A stretch of 36,419 nucleotides of DNA from CBDUVZ01 sp965370805 (GCA_965370805.1 CBDUVZ010000014.1:1-36419); one strand, 5' to 3'. Counted from the first letter of the stretch, positions 15,113-24,763 are shown. The notes: a model not told the origin generated them from the letters alone. Translations and numbers: made by a program.

Positions 15113-16768
15113 TTGGACAATGGATTCGCAGCAAAGCTGAAGATACTCCTGCGTCATCATCACGCGGTTCGGTCCAACCCGGACCGGGGGCCGCTGATTC
15201 GCGACGCGGTCACAAGACGGGAAGCGATGGTAGCCGAATGCGGTTGCCTGGCGACCTGGACCCGGAATGAATCGACCGGTCGCAGTCCGAAAGACACCGT
15301 GATTGTCCGGCGGCCGGAATCCGAGGAGACAATCGACTGGGATTCCCCCAATAACAACCCGGTTGACCCTGAGACTTTCGACATGGTGCTCGAAGATGCG
15401 CTCCGCGTTCTCGAGAAGAAGCGGCGGCTGTACGTTACCGACCGGGCGCTCGGAGCTGACGCCGACTACGCCCTGCCGGTGCGTACCGTTACTGACCACG
15501 CGCTCAGCGCCCTGTTCACCAAGAACATGTTCCGGCAACCGCCCGACGGCATCAGCCGATCCTGCTTCGCCGACCGGCCCTGCACACTCGTGGTCCTGCC
15601 GTGGGACAAGCTCGACCCCGGGCGCTACGACGGCAGGCTGCGAGTGGACCCCGCAACGGGTCGTACTTCGACGATTTTCATCGGCATGGACATGGACCGG
15701 CGCATCGGTGTCGTCTACGGCTCCGCGTACGGCGGCAGCGTCAAGAAGCTGATGTTCACGGTGATGAACTACCTACTGCCCGGAGAAGGGATTCTCCCGC
15801 TGCACTGCTCCGCCAACGAAGGCGCGAACGGAGACGTTGCCCTGCTGCTCGGGTTGTCGGGGACCGGGAAGACCACGCTTTCGGCCGACCCGCGCCGCGC
15901 GCTGCTCGGCGACGACGAACACGGCTGGAGCGATAACGGCATCGCTAACTTCGAGAACGGCTGTTACGCCAAGCTGATCAATCTCGACAGCGAGAAGGAA
16001 CCTGAAATCCACCATGCCTGTTTCCACAAAGCACCCTACCGGGAGCACGGCGCTATCATTGAGAATGCGATGGTCTATCCGGACGGGGTCTTCGACCTTG
16101 ACGACGAGCGTCTCACGCCGAATTCGCGCGGCTCGTACCCGCTTTACTTCCTGACCAACGTCAAGACACCGCCGGTAGCCGGGCACCCGAAGACAATCCT
16201 GTTTCTGACTGCGGATGCGAACGGAGTCCTGCCGCCGGTCGCCCGGCTCACGCGCGACCAGGCGATGCTCTGGTTCTTGATGGGGTACACTTCAAAGCTC
16301 GCCGGCACCGAAACCGGTGTCACCGAGCCGAAGACGACCTTTTCCCGCTTTTTCGGCCAGCCTTTCATGCCGCGCAACCCGGACGTCTACGACCGGATGC
16401 TGGGTGAGAAGCTGGATAGGCACGGCACAAAGGTCTACCTGATCAATACCGGCTGGACCGGCGGGCCGCATGGCATCGGCAAGCGGATGGACATCGATTT
16501 GACCCGGAAGGTGGTGGAAGCTGCCCTTTCCGGTGCGCTCGAAGACGTCGAATGCCGGGAAGACGACGTTTTCCATCTGCGCGTGCCCGAGACCTGCCCG
16601 GGCGTTGCCGACCCTGCGATTCTCAATCCAAGGAACACCTGGTCGGACAAGAAAGCGTTTGACGAGCGGGCCCGCAAGCTGGCAGCCGAGTTCTGTGTGC
16701 GGTTTGACCAAACCTACGGCGGCAAGGGGATAGCGGCGGATATCGCCCGGCAGTGCCCGGGCAAGTAG
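15113..16768 (+). CDS. pckA: Phosphoenolpyruvate carboxykinase (ATP)
   Basis: Converts oxaloacetate + ATP to PEP + CO2 + ADP, the entry to gluconeogenesis, or the reverse for anaplerosis. At 551 residues it is close to the ~530-540 typical of the ATP-dependent type. Motifs are those of the ATP rather than the GTP family: P-loop GLSGTGKTTLSADP (~247), the metal-binding GDDEHGWSDNGIANFENGC, and 'LTRDQAMLWFLMGYTSKLAGTE' (split: MGYTSKLAGTE). Start TTG at 15113 follows GGGAGGAG with suitable spacing; the nearby ATG is out of frame. The leader lies in repeat island B. It follows ppdK, so both PEP-forming enzymes are side by side, although a 214-nt gap suggests separate control. Confidence 0.96.
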   Translation: MDNGFAAKLKILLRHHHAVRSNPDRGPLIRDAVTRREAMVAECGCLATWTRNESTGRSPKDTVIVRRPESEETIDWDSPNNNPVDPETFDMVLEDALRVLEKKRRLYVTDRALGADADYALPVRTVTDHALSALFTKNMFRQPPDGISRSCFADRPCTLVVLPWDKLDPGRYDGRLRVDPATGRTSTIFIGMDMDRRIGVVYGSAYGGSVKKLMFTVMNYLLPGEGILPLHCSANEGANGDVALLLGLSGTGKTTLSADPRRALLGDDEHGWSDNGIANFENGCYAKLINLDSEKEPEIHHACFHKAPYREHGAIIENAMVYPDGVFDLDDERLTPNSRGSYPLYFLTNVKTPPVAGHPKTILFLTADANGVLPPVARLTRDQAMLWFLMGYTSKLAGTETGVTEPKTTFSRFFGQPFMPRNPDVYDRMLGEKLDRHGTKVYLINTGWTGGPHGIGKRMDIDLTRKVVEAALSGALEDVECREDDVFHLRVPETCPGVADPAILNPRNTWSDKKAFDERARKLAAEFCVRFDQTYGGKGIAADIARQCPGK

Positions 16769-16807
16769 CTACCCGTCGCGACTTTCCAGACTGCCGAGGC
16801 GGGGAAC

Positions 16808-16829
16808 GCTGCCGGTCGGTTCCGGCAGC
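16808..16829. terminator. Hairpin after pckA
   Basis: Perfect 8-bp stem GCTGCCGG/CCGGCAGC with a 6-nt loop, 40 nt after the pckA stop. There is no T run, and its right arm directly abuts the -35 box at 16830, so termination is uncertain. Confidence 0.4.
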
Positions 16830-16859
16830 TTGACAGTCCGGCTTCGTTCGGGGTATACT
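16830..16859 (+). promoter_or_regulatory. Promoter of the 1370-residue secreted protein gene
   Basis: TTGACA (16830-16835), 18-nt spacer, TATACT (16854-16859). The predicted leader of ~95 nt ends in AAGGAGG (16949-16955) before the ATG at 16960. Confidence 0.7.
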
Positions 16860-16959
16860 CCAAGTACACGGGCTGAGGTTGCAATCTGAGACATTGAGAG
16901 CGCGGCAGTCTCTGCTGCCCGGGAGTCCGATCCGTCAACCATAGACCGAAGGAGGCAAG

Positions 16960-19900
16960 ATGCTGAGAAGAGTACTGTCTGTTGCGGCGCTGGTCGCTGT
17001 TGCGGCGGCCGGCAGCCAGGCGCCGGCTGATATCCAGACGCCGTTTGACCTGAACGAGGTCATCGAGAAGGTTTCCCATCATCCAATCCAGGAAGGCAGC
17101 CGGATTGTAATTCGCGACCGGGCGTACCGGGCGACGTTTGACGAGCGCGGTGTGGTCCTTGAACCGCGGCGCCGGCGCGACGGGGCCGAAGACCTGGTAA
17201 TCCCGATCCAGGGTCGTCCGCTGATTCAGGACGGCCGGGTGGTATTCCATACCGAGCACGGTGATATCAGGTTCGAAGGCACTAGGCATGGGTTGAAGTT
17301 TGAGCAGTTGATGTCCCACGGCCGGGTGCCGGCCTGGTCAGGCAATGTGGCGAAGCCGGGGAAGCTAACCAGGGGTGGTTCCGGTCGCGGTCCGCGTTCC
17401 CTGGCCGGTGAGTTCCTGATTGACACGACCCGGGTGCTGACCGGTGCCGAAGACTACCAGTGGTTTCCCGCGGTTGCTTCGGACGGGAACAACTGGCTGG
17501 TCGCCTGGATTGACGAGCCGGGTGACGTGGGATTGTATGCCGCCCGGGTGAGCCCGGCTGGTGAGTTGCTCGACTCAGCCGGCATTCTCATCACGTCTGA
17601 CGTAGACATCCATGAATATGGCGGACCGGCAATTTCGTTTGACGGGACCAACTACCTGGTGGTCTGGGGCGAAGAAGTGTATAGTACCGACTATGATATC
17701 CTCGGGGCGCGGATAGCTCCGGACGGTACTATCCTGGATCCATCCCTGATTTCCATCTGCGACGCCGAAGCCAACCAGATAACACCCGGGGTTGCGGCCG
17801 GGGATACCACCTGGCTGGTAGTCTGGACCGACGATGATCTGGGGGAGATGCACGGTGCCCGGGTGAGATACGACGGCACGGTGCTCGACGCTGCGGCTTT
17901 CCTGGTCGGTCCTGATGCGTATTGCGAGGACCATACCCCGGGCATCGCGTTCGACGGCACCAACTGGCTGGTTGTCTGGGAGGACTGGAACGGTACTGAC
18001 CACGACGTGCTTGGGGCCCGGACCAACCAGGACGGCGTACTGCTTGACCCAACCCCGCTTACAATCTGCGCCGAAGACAGCCGCCAGGTATGTCCCAAGG
18101 TTGTATTTGGAGGCTCGAACTACTTCGTGGTCTGGCGCGATTACCGGAACCAGGCCACGACCAACCGGGACATCTACGGAACCCGGCTGGCCACAGACGG
18201 TACGGTTCTGGACCCGTCCGGAATTGCCGTATCGACTGCGAGCGGCTCCGAAGACCTTCCGGTCCCGGCATTCGACGGCACCAACTACCTGGTGGTCTGG
18301 GTGAACTGGTCCGATGACGAGCTCTGCTGCGCCCGGGTGGACCAGTCCGGCATCGTGCTTGACCCGGCTGCAATCGTGATTACCGGAATCGAGGATATGG
18401 AATACCCGCCCGGGGTTGCCTGGAACGGCACCAGTTACCTGGTCGCATTCGAAGACGAACGGGATGACTGGGATATGGATATCTGGGGAGCCAGAATCGC
18501 CCCGGACGGCACTGTCCTCGACCCGGACCCGTTCCGGATATCGTTCTCAGTCAACGAGTCCCGGTACCAGGCGGTTGCGTTCGACGGGGTCAATTACCTG
18601 GTGGTCTGGTGCAGCGAGGTTGACACGCTGACCGGGCGCAATATCTACGGTGCGAGGGTGAGCCCGCTCGGTACGATCCTGAGCCCGGGTGTGTTCACCG
18701 TATCGGATGCACCAGGTCGCCAGTACTATCCTGCGGTTGCGTGCTGCGGCACCAATTACCTGGTGACCTGGGTAGATGGCCGTAGCGGGCCGTACGATGT
18801 GTACGGTACCCGGGTCTCCCTGTCCGGGACCGTGCTCGACCCGGCCGGGATTCCGATATCGGTTGGGTTCAATGACCACTGGAACCTGAAAATGAGTTCG
18901 GACGGCACCGACTACTTCGTAGCGTGGGAGGACTGGCGCAACGGCTGGCTTGATATCTACGGCTGCCGGGTGGCTCAGGACGGGACCGTGCTCGACCCGG
19001 CCGGAATCCCGATCTGCACCGAGACCGGCAGTCATTTTATCGGCTCGGTCCTGTACAACGGCCTGGATTACTTTGTTGTCTGGCAGGACTACCGCAGCGG
19101 CAGCAGTGACGTCTACGGGGCCCGGGTTTCCCGGTCCGGGACCGTGCTCGACCCGACCGGAATCCCGGTGTCAGCCGACCCTGCGTATCAGGAGTGGTTC
19201 CCGACAGTGGCTTCCAGTGGCACGGCCTGCCTGGTGGTTTGGCAGGACAATCGCAACGGCGGGGAGCCGGACATCTACGGTGCGCGGGTGGACCAGTCGG
19301 GCACAGTGCTTGACCCGGCCGGGATTGCCATATCGACCGCCACCGGGTATCAGGAGCAACCCCAGGTCGCATTCGGCGCTACCGACTGGCTTGTTACCTG
19401 GTTAGACGGCCGCAACGGTACCTGGTTTGATATCTACGGTGCCCGGGTCTCCCAGTCCGGGACTGTGCTCGACCCGGCCGGGATTGCGATTGTTCATCTA
19501 ACGAGCTACTGGTGGTACGATATGTCACTTGTGTTCGACGGCACCAACTGGCTGGAAGTGTGGGCTTTGTGGGACAACGGTAACTATGACTTGTGCGGAG
19601 CGACAATCGACCAGGCCGGCGTGGTGCTCGACTCCTTTGCACTCACGAGCCAGTCCGGCGATCAGCGGAATCAGGCCTTGGCGTGCGGCGCCGGCAGCCA
19701 GGTGCTCATTACCTACGAAGGCTGGACCACGGAGGCCAACGGCCGGCCGGCCAATACCACGAAGATCTGGGGTACGCTCTATGGTTCGACTGCAACCCCG
19801 GACCCGGGCTGGGTCGAAATGGAAAACATCCCGTCGCTGCCCGGCAACAAAGCAGTCAAGCGCGGCGCCTGGGCTACGTTCAATGACGGCGACAATCTCA

Positions 19901-21072
19901 TCTACGCGACCAAGGGCTACAAAAAGACCGATTTCTACGCCTACAACGCGCTGACCAATGTCTGGAGTCATCTGACCGGGATGCCCTACACCAAGCACAC
20001 AAACCCGAAGTGGGCGAGGAAAGTCCCGCGCAAGGGCTCCAAGGGCGTTGCCGACGGTGACAACTACATCTACGTCACCCAGGGCAACAACACCCTCGGG
20101 TTCTGGCGGTATGCGATCGACACCGACTCCTGGACCGAGCTCCAGGACGTGCCGGTCGGCCCGGACCGGAAGAAGGTCAAGGGCGGCACCGACCTGGCGT
20201 ACCTGGTCATCGGTGACACCGGCTTCGTGTACTGCCTGAAGGGGTACCGCTGCGAGTTCTACCGGTACAACGTTAAGTCCAGGCTCTGGTCAACCGCACT
20301 GGCCCCTGCGCCCAAGGGTACCCGCGGCAAGTGGGACAAAGGTTCCTGGCTGGTTGCCGAGAACGAGGCCGCGACCACGCTGTATGCCCACAAGGCGAAG
20401 TACAACGAACTCTGGTCGTACAACGTGGCCGAGGACTCCTGGGGCCTCAAGCTGACCGGAATGCCGTTCGTCGGGCTGCAGGGCCGGAAGAAGAAGTCGA
20501 AGGACGGCGGCTCCGCCGACTGGTACGAGAGCGAGGTGTACGCGCTCAAGGGCGGCAACACGAACGAGTTCTGGAAGTACACCCCGGCCAGCGACAGTTG
20601 GCTCGAGATCGATTCGATGCCGACGGTGGGTACGACCGGCAAGAAGAAGCGGGTGAAGTACGGCGCTGACATCGTGAACTACGCCGGCTGCCCCGTGTTC
20701 TTCACACTCAAAGGCAACAAGACCTTCGAGTTCTGGCGGTACGGGGTGACAGCGATACCGTTTGCCGTGGCTCCTGCCCGCAGCGGCGTGATGGCCGGTC
20801 CGGTATTCGGCATTCGGCAATCGTCATTCGCCATTACCCCCAATCCGCTAGCCGGTGGGTACGCGACCGTGCGTTACAGCCTGCCCAAGGCCGGACCGGC
20901 GGCGCTAACGGTAGTTGATATTGCCGGTAGAGTAGTGGATAGACGGATGCTGGTCCTGAATCGGCAGGGGAACGTGACTGCGGACCTGCGTAGCTTGAGT
21001 GCGGGAGTCTACCTGGTGCGGCTGGACGCCGGGGAGTTCACCGCGACGCGGAAGCTCGTGCTGGAACGCTAG
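16960..21072 (+). CDS. Large secreted propeller protein with lysine-rich Kelch-like cassette and T9SS-type sorting domain
   Basis: A signal peptide 'MLRRVLSVAALVAVAAAGSQA' (split: MLRRVLSVAALVA) is followed by a leader region of ~130 residues. Residues ~145-940 hold about 15 repeats of ~50-55 residues built on 'FDGTNYLVVW.D.R...DIYGARV..SGTVLDPAGI', a propeller repeat seen in extracellular proteins. Residues 951-1263 form six Kelch-like blades. Each has a lysine/arginine-rich strand, a 'VYCLKGY' or 'YALKGGN' strand, and 'EFWRY ... DSW'. The last ~80 residues are a sorting domain: 'ITPNPLAGGYATVRYSLPKAG', 'VVDIAGRVV', 'LSAGVYLVR', 'RKLVLER'. The cassette is ~87% identical to that of the protein at 28552-31776. 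Surface-exposed adhesin or binding protein is my inference; no catalytic motif was seen. Confidence 0.88.
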   Translation: MLRRVLSVAALVAVAAAGSQAPADIQTPFDLNEVIEKVSHHPIQEGSRIVIRDRAYRATFDERGVVLEPRRRRDGAEDLVIPIQGRPLIQDGRVVFHTEHGDIRFEGTRHGLKFEQLMSHGRVPAWSGNVAKPGKLTRGGSGRGPRSLAGEFLIDTTRVLTGAEDYQWFPAVASDGNNWLVAWIDEPGDVGLYAARVSPAGELLDSAGILITSDVDIHEYGGPAISFDGTNYLVVWGEEVYSTDYDILGARIAPDGTILDPSLISICDAEANQITPGVAAGDTTWLVVWTDDDLGEMHGARVRYDGTVLDAAAFLVGPDAYCEDHTPGIAFDGTNWLVVWEDWNGTDHDVLGARTNQDGVLLDPTPLTICAEDSRQVCPKVVFGGSNYFVVWRDYRNQATTNRDIYGTRLATDGTVLDPSGIAVSTASGSEDLPVPAFDGTNYLVVWVNWSDDELCCARVDQSGIVLDPAAIVITGIEDMEYPPGVAWNGTSYLVAFEDERDDWDMDIWGARIAPDGTVLDPDPFRISFSVNESRYQAVAFDGVNYLVVWCSEVDTLTGRNIYGARVSPLGTILSPGVFTVSDAPGRQYYPAVACCGTNYLVTWVDGRSGPYDVYGTRVSLSGTVLDPAGIPISVGFNDHWNLKMSSDGTDYFVAWEDWRNGWLDIYGCRVAQDGTVLDPAGIPICTETGSHFIGSVLYNGLDYFVVWQDYRSGSSDVYGARVSRSGTVLDPTGIPVSADPAYQEWFPTVASSGTACLVVWQDNRNGGEPDIYGARVDQSGTVLDPAGIAISTATGYQEQPQVAFGATDWLVTWLDGRNGTWFDIYGARVSQSGTVLDPAGIAIVHLTSYWWYDMSLVFDGTNWLEVWALWDNGNYDLCGATIDQAGVVLDSFALTSQSGDQRNQALACGAGSQVLITYEGWTTEANGRPANTTKIWGTLYGSTATPDPGWVEMENIPSLPGNKAVKRGAWATFNDGDNLIYATKGYKKTDFYAYNALTNVWSHLTGMPYTKHTNPKWARKVPRKGSKGVADGDNYIYVTQGNNTLGFWRYAIDTDSWTELQDVPVGPDRKKVKGGTDLAYLVIGDTGFVYCLKGYRCEFYRYNVKSRLWSTALAPAPKGTRGKWDKGSWLVAENEAATTLYAHKAKYNELWSYNVAEDSWGLKLTGMPFVGLQGRKKKSKDGGSADWYESEVYALKGGNTNEFWKYTPASDSWLEIDSMPTVGTTGKKKRVKYGADIVNYAGCPVFFTLKGNKTFEFWRYGVTAIPFAVAPARSGVMAGPVFGIRQSSFAITPNPLAGGYATVRYSLPKAGPAALTVVDIAGRVVDRRMLVLNRQGNVTADLRSLSAGVYLVRLDAGEFTATRKLVLER
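19810..20748 (+). repeat. Kelch-like cassette, copy 1 (inverted repeat with 28879-29817)
   Basis: Codes for 313 residues from 'WVEME' to 'WRYGV'. The inverted partner has exactly the same length with no gap, and I count about 42 residue differences by eye. Long DNA stretches also match. Confidence 0.9.
20803..20837. repeat. Heptamer word repeat, ATTCG family (5 units)
   Basis: Phased 7-nt units GTATTCG, GCATTCG and three more, encoding 'VFGIRQSSFAI' in the linker between the Kelch cassette and the 'PNPL' strand of the sorting domain. Confidence 0.75.
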
Positions 21073-21085
21073 ACCGGCGGATATC

Positions 21086-21127
21086 AAACCGGCAGGCGGG
21101 CAGCGCACCCGCCTGCCGGTTTCCTTT
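21086..21127. terminator. Strong terminator between convergent genes
   Basis: Perfect 15-bp stem AAACCGGCAGGCGGG with its complement and a 7-nt loop (21086-21122), followed by CCTTT. It lies 14 nt after the stop of the 1370-residue gene and ~80 nt beyond the end of the convergent PPIase operon, and could serve both. Confidence 0.85.
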
Positions 21128-21200
21128 CCGGCACGGCACGGCCGTGTTTCTGTTCGTTTTGACCTTCTGTGGCATGGGAGCCGGCAGAAGCCGGGCCGGG

Positions 21201-22487
21201 CTAGTTGAATCTTCTGACGTAGACCTGTTCGGAAATCCGGTCCAGGTATTCCGCCAGGCGCTGGTTGAGTTTCTGTTGATACAGGTAGTTGCGGATCATC
21301 TCCTGCATCTCGAGGTAGTCCATCATCCGTTCCGGCTCAAGGGTCAGGGCTTTGACCAGATGATAGCCGTGTTCGGACAGCACCGGCTCGCTGACGTCGC
21401 CGGAGTCCATTACGGCTACCAGCGCATCGAACGGCGGGGTCAGACCCTCAATCAGGAACTCGCCCAGGAAACCGCCCGAGTCCGCGGTGGCCGGGTCAAA
21501 CGAGTACTCCCGGGCCAGGGAATCGAACGGTTCGCCGGCGAGCGCTTTTTCTCTTACTCGCCGGGCATCGGCCAGGGTCCGGAGCGAATCCGACTTGCGG
21601 ATCGGCACGCGGATGAGAATGCTGCGGAATCTGACTCGATCTCCGGACTTCGCCTCCAGCTTGACCGTCATGTACCCTTCCAGGCTCCGGAACGGCGGCG
21701 ATAGCTGGCCGGGGTCCAGTTGGTCGAGGACCAGGGCGATGTCGAGCGGCAGGTCTCCAAGGCTGTTCCAGCCCCAGTCACCGCCCCGGGAAGCGGTTTT
21801 TGCGTCGTCCGAGAACGAACCGGCCACAACCTGGAATTCTCCGCCCCGGCTCAGGATGTCAAGCACTTCGGCGGCCCGTCGCTGTCCGTCCTGCTCGGCC
21901 GCTTCGGACGGTGTAACGACGAACAGGATATGGGCGAGCGTAATCCGGCCCGGCACGAAGGCAATCGAATCGCGCTTGTCTTCATAGAACCGTTTGGCCT
22001 CCGCGGGTGAGATGTAGATATCGGTCAGCCCTTCCCGTGCCATCAGCCGCTGGGAAAGGAGCTTGCGTTTGACGTCCTCTTCGTACCGGCGACGGAGGGT
22101 GCGCTCGGTCAGGCCTTCGGTCATGAGTGCAGCCTGGAACTGCTCCTCGTCCGGGAACCGTTCGCGGAGAACCCGGATGTTCTCTTTCACTTCGGCCGAC
22201 ACTTCCTCTTTGGTGACCGCGATGGTGTCCTGCCGGGCCCGCTCCTGCAGGACTTCACTGCCGATGAGTTGCTCCAGCACTTCGGACCGCAGTGTCGAAT
22301 CCGGGGTCGCGGTATCACCTGCGGCCATGCGGAAGAAGTCAACCGCAAGCCGCAGTTCGTTTTCGAGGATAACGGTCTCGCCGACGACCGCCGCGATGCT
22401 GTCCGCGGGCCCGGCCTGGACCGTCAGGACCAGAACGAGACTTCCGAGGAGCAGCAGCCGTGCCGCCGGACTACTGGAAATAGACAT
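21201..22487 (-). CDS. SurA-like periplasmic peptidyl-prolyl isomerase/chaperone
   Basis: A 428-residue exported protein: signal sequence 'LLLLGSLVLVLTVQAGPA', then a helical SurA N-terminal region 'DSIAAVVGETVILENEL' (~29-170). Two parvulin (PpiC) domains follow. The first (~185-285) has 'ITLAHILFVV' and 'FSDD..ASRGGDWGWNSLGDLP'. The second (~293-395) has 'VRFRSILIRV' and 'ADSGGFLGEFLIEGLTPPF..'. This is the SurA arrangement; SurA helps outer-membrane beta-barrels fold on their way to the Bam complex. It is the third gene of an operon of PPIases. Its ATG lies inside the end of the preceding gene (17-nt overlap), so the two are translationally coupled. I leave out a symbol because SurA orthology is not proven. 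Confidence 0.9.
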   Translation of the reverse strand: MSISSSPAARLLLLGSLVLVLTVQAGPADSIAAVVGETVILENELRLAVDFFRMAAGDTATPDSTLRSEVLEQLIGSEVLQERARQDTIAVTKEEVSAEVKENIRVLRERFPDEEQFQAALMTEGLTERTLRRRYEEDVKRKLLSQRLMAREGLTDIYISPAEAKRFYEDKRDSIAFVPGRITLAHILFVVTPSEAAEQDGQRRAAEVLDILSRGGEFQVVAGSFSDDAKTASRGGDWGWNSLGDLPLDIALVLDQLDPGQLSPPFRSLEGYMTVKLEAKSGDRVRFRSILIRVPIRKSDSLRTLADARRVREKALAGEPFDSLAREYSFDPATADSGGFLGEFLIEGLTPPFDALVAVMDSGDVSEPVLSEHGYHLVKALTLEPERMMDYLEMQEMIRNYLYQQKLNQRLAEYLDRISEQVYVRRFN

Positions 22488-23319
22488 CCGGGTTGAGTTC
22501 GATTGTGGCTTTCTCCCGCAGCGCGGAAAGGGTGTTCTCGACCAGTTCCTGACTCTTGCGATAGCTGAGCACCGCCTCGATGTAGTCCTTCACTTCGCCG
22601 AGGCTGACTTCGCCTTTGACCTTCTTGCGGTCCGTGAGTTTGATTATCTGGTATCCTTCCTGGCTCGGTACCACATCCGAGACTTCGCCTTTCTGCAGCG
22701 CGAATATCGCATCTTCGACATTCGGGTCCCCACCCATCCGCGGGTCGCCGACGCCCCGGGAGAAATAGCGGGATTCCTGGCCGCCATCGAGCAGAATGTC
22801 CTGGGAGCGTTCCTGGGCCAGTTTCTTGAAGTCCGCGCCGGCGCGGATGTCCTCGAGCGTCCTGACCGCCAACATGCTGTCCGGCAATACGATCCGCAGC
22901 ATTTTCACTTCGTAGCTGAACTCATCCTTGTGCCTTTCGAAGTACTCAATCAGCTCGGTCTGGCTTACCGAGACTGCGGAGGTGATTCGTTCAAGCAGCG
23001 TGTTCACGAGGTAGTCGCGCTTCAGGCGTTCGACGTAGGTTACCACGTCCTCATCCTTGTCCAGGCCGCGGTCTACCGCCTCCTGGTACATCAGGGAGTT
23101 GGATACCCACCGGTCGAGGATTTTGGGCAGGTTCTCCGCGTTGATTGCAAAACCCTCCGGTACCAGTGCTTCGAATTCCTCTCGGGTCAGGTAGTCATTG
23201 TTGACCCGGGCGATTGATTCGCCCTTCGGCTCGGACGGGCACCCGACAAAGACCCCAAGGACTACTCCGGCCAGTGTCAGAATCGCCACCAACCGGCTGC
23301 GGCTGCTAACGCCATTCAT
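22471..23319 (-). CDS. PrsA/SurA-like foldase lipoprotein
   Basis: 282 residues with a lipoprotein signal ending in VFVGC (Cys27). A SurA-like helical N-region 'SIARVNNDYLTREEFEALV' follows. A single parvulin-type domain (~135-240) has 'VKMLRIVLPD', 'LAQERSQD', 'GG..SRYFSRGVG', 'AIFALQKGEVSDVVPSQEGYQIIKL'. The first strand reads 'MLRIVL' rather than 'ARHIL', so catalytic activity may be weak. It is probably anchored in a membrane facing the periplasm. ATG at 23319 follows AAGGAGCAG. It is the middle gene of the PPIase operon, 71 nt after the first gene. Confidence 0.88.
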   Translation of the reverse strand: MNGVSSRSRLVAILTLAGVVLGVFVGCPSEPKGESIARVNNDYLTREEFEALVPEGFAINAENLPKILDRWVSNSLMYQEAVDRGLDKDEDVVTYVERLKRDYLVNTLLERITSAVSVSQTELIEYFERHKDEFSYEVKMLRIVLPDSMLAVRTLEDIRAGADFKKLAQERSQDILLDGGQESRYFSRGVGDPRMGGDPNVEDAIFALQKGEVSDVVPSQEGYQIIKLTDRKKVKGEVSLGEVKDYIEAVLSYRKSQELVENTLSALREKATIELNPDVYFQ

Positions 23320-23390
23320 TGCTGCTCCTTTTTGTTACTTGGACCCGGTGGTTCGGCAACGGCGCGCCGGTTGCCCGGCAGCGTACCGGC

Positions 23391-24752
23391 TCAGCGGCCG
23401 CCGTTGCCACGGTCCCGCTTGATACTCCTGAGGATTGTCTCATCAATTTTGACGTCTGCGTTCGCGCGGAGTTGCTTCCGGTATTCAGCAGACAGGCTGT
23501 CCCGCCGGCTGACGAACAGCCGGTTCCGGATGAGTTGTGCCACTTCCGCGAAGTCCGAACTGACGTAGTTCTCCTGATGGCCTTCATAGTAGCCCCGGAT
23601 TTCCTCGTCCGTGACTTCGGTCACGTCGGTGACTTCCCGTCGGAACAGTTCCTGATAGAGTAAGCCCCGCCGGTTATCGGCGAGTTTCTTCTGTACTTCG
23701 GGCAGTTTGTCCAGCCCGCGCTGCAGCGCTTCATCGTAGAGCAGGTCTTCCTCGATTTCACGCCGGATAGTGTAGTTGCGCATCGCGGTGTCGATTCCGG
23801 GCGGGAACCGGCGGACGACGTGCAGCAACCGGCTTACTTTGACGTATTTCTCGTTGTCCCTGACTGCCACCCAGACTTCCTGTTCCTGGTCGGTAATCGA
23901 ATCGGCCGGTTTGCACAGGATGGCGAGACCTTCGGGGTTGAAGGCCAGCCGGGCGCGCAAGTCCGCCAAGTATTGGTTGGCAAGACGACGGCGCTGCTGC
24001 TGTCTGACCCGCAGTTTCAGTTCCTGCTTCATCTCCCCGAGCGGAGGCGGCTGTGGTTCGGTCGATCTCCGGTCGACGAGCAGCATGATCTGATAGCCCT
24101 GGGCGACCGAGGTCGGGTCGGTGTGCTCGTTTTTGTTCAGGACCTGTACCGCGCTGCGCATCGGCTCCTGGATTGTGAAATCGGGCAGGTAGCCGAGGTC
24201 CCCGCCAAATCGGGCACTGCGGTCGGTTGAATGCCGGACAGCCAGCGTCTCAAACGGCGTACCGTTCGCGAGGTCAGCCACGATTTTCCGGCCCAGTTCC
24301 TCGCTTTCGACTTCAATCATTTTGAGGTGGCTCTCGGACTGGAGCATTCGGTGGGCGGCCGCGAGTTCGAGTTCGGTCACCCGGTCGCCGGCGGCAACCA
24401 CCGTGTTGTACAGTTCCTGGGAAATCAACCCCTTCTGGTTCATTTCGAGCTGGTAGGCGATTTCCTCGTCGAGTCCCAGTCTTTCCGCTTCCTGGACGAA
24501 AAGCTCCTTTTCGATCAGACGTTCCAGCACCTTCAGCCTGGTGGACTCTCCAGCGATGCCCGAATCGACATCCAGAGGCAACGCTGCGGCCAAGTCCGCG
24601 GCTGGGATTGGCCTGCCGTTCACCAGGGCGACCGCCTGAGATTTTTCGCTGGCGCTGCACGCCAGTCCGAGAAGAACGGCTGCGGCAGCGACGAGCAGAC
24701 CGAAATTCAGGAGGGATGTCCGCCTGGGAAGGGCCAGTTCATGTTGATTCAT
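23391..24752 (-). CDS. PpiC/SurA-like lipoprotein foldase
   Basis: The start at 24752 gives a good lipoprotein signal 'LLVAAAAVLLGLAC' (Cys32); an in-frame reading to 24932 has an atypical basic N-terminus. The 453-residue product opens with 'VALVNGRPIPAADLAAALPL', followed by helices and a PpiC domain (~180-290) with 'LKMIEVESEELGRKI', 'HSTDRSARFGGDLGYLPDF', 'AVQVLNKNEHTDPTSVAQGYQIMLLVDRR'. A second SurA-N-like unit follows, with 'LLYDEALQRGLDKLPEVQKKL'. First gene of a three-gene PPIase operon. The -10 box ends 11 nt before the ATG and no ribosome site is visible, so the message is probably leaderless or nearly so. Confidence 0.87.
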   Translation of the reverse strand: MNQHELALPRRTSLLNFGLLVAAAAVLLGLACSASEKSQAVALVNGRPIPAADLAAALPLDVDSGIAGESTRLKVLERLIEKELFVQEAERLGLDEEIAYQLEMNQKGLISQELYNTVVAAGDRVTELELAAAHRMLQSESHLKMIEVESEELGRKIVADLANGTPFETLAVRHSTDRSARFGGDLGYLPDFTIQEPMRSAVQVLNKNEHTDPTSVAQGYQIMLLVDRRSTEPQPPPLGEMKQELKLRVRQQQRRRLANQYLADLRARLAFNPEGLAILCKPADSITDQEQEVWVAVRDNEKYVKVSRLLHVVRRFPPGIDTAMRNYTIRREIEEDLLYDEALQRGLDKLPEVQKKLADNRRGLLYQELFRREVTDVTEVTDEEIRGYYEGHQENYVSSDFAEVAQLIRNRLFVSRRDSLSAEYRKQLRANADVKIDETILRSIKRDRGNGGR

Positions 24753-24763
24753 AAGTCGGCACA

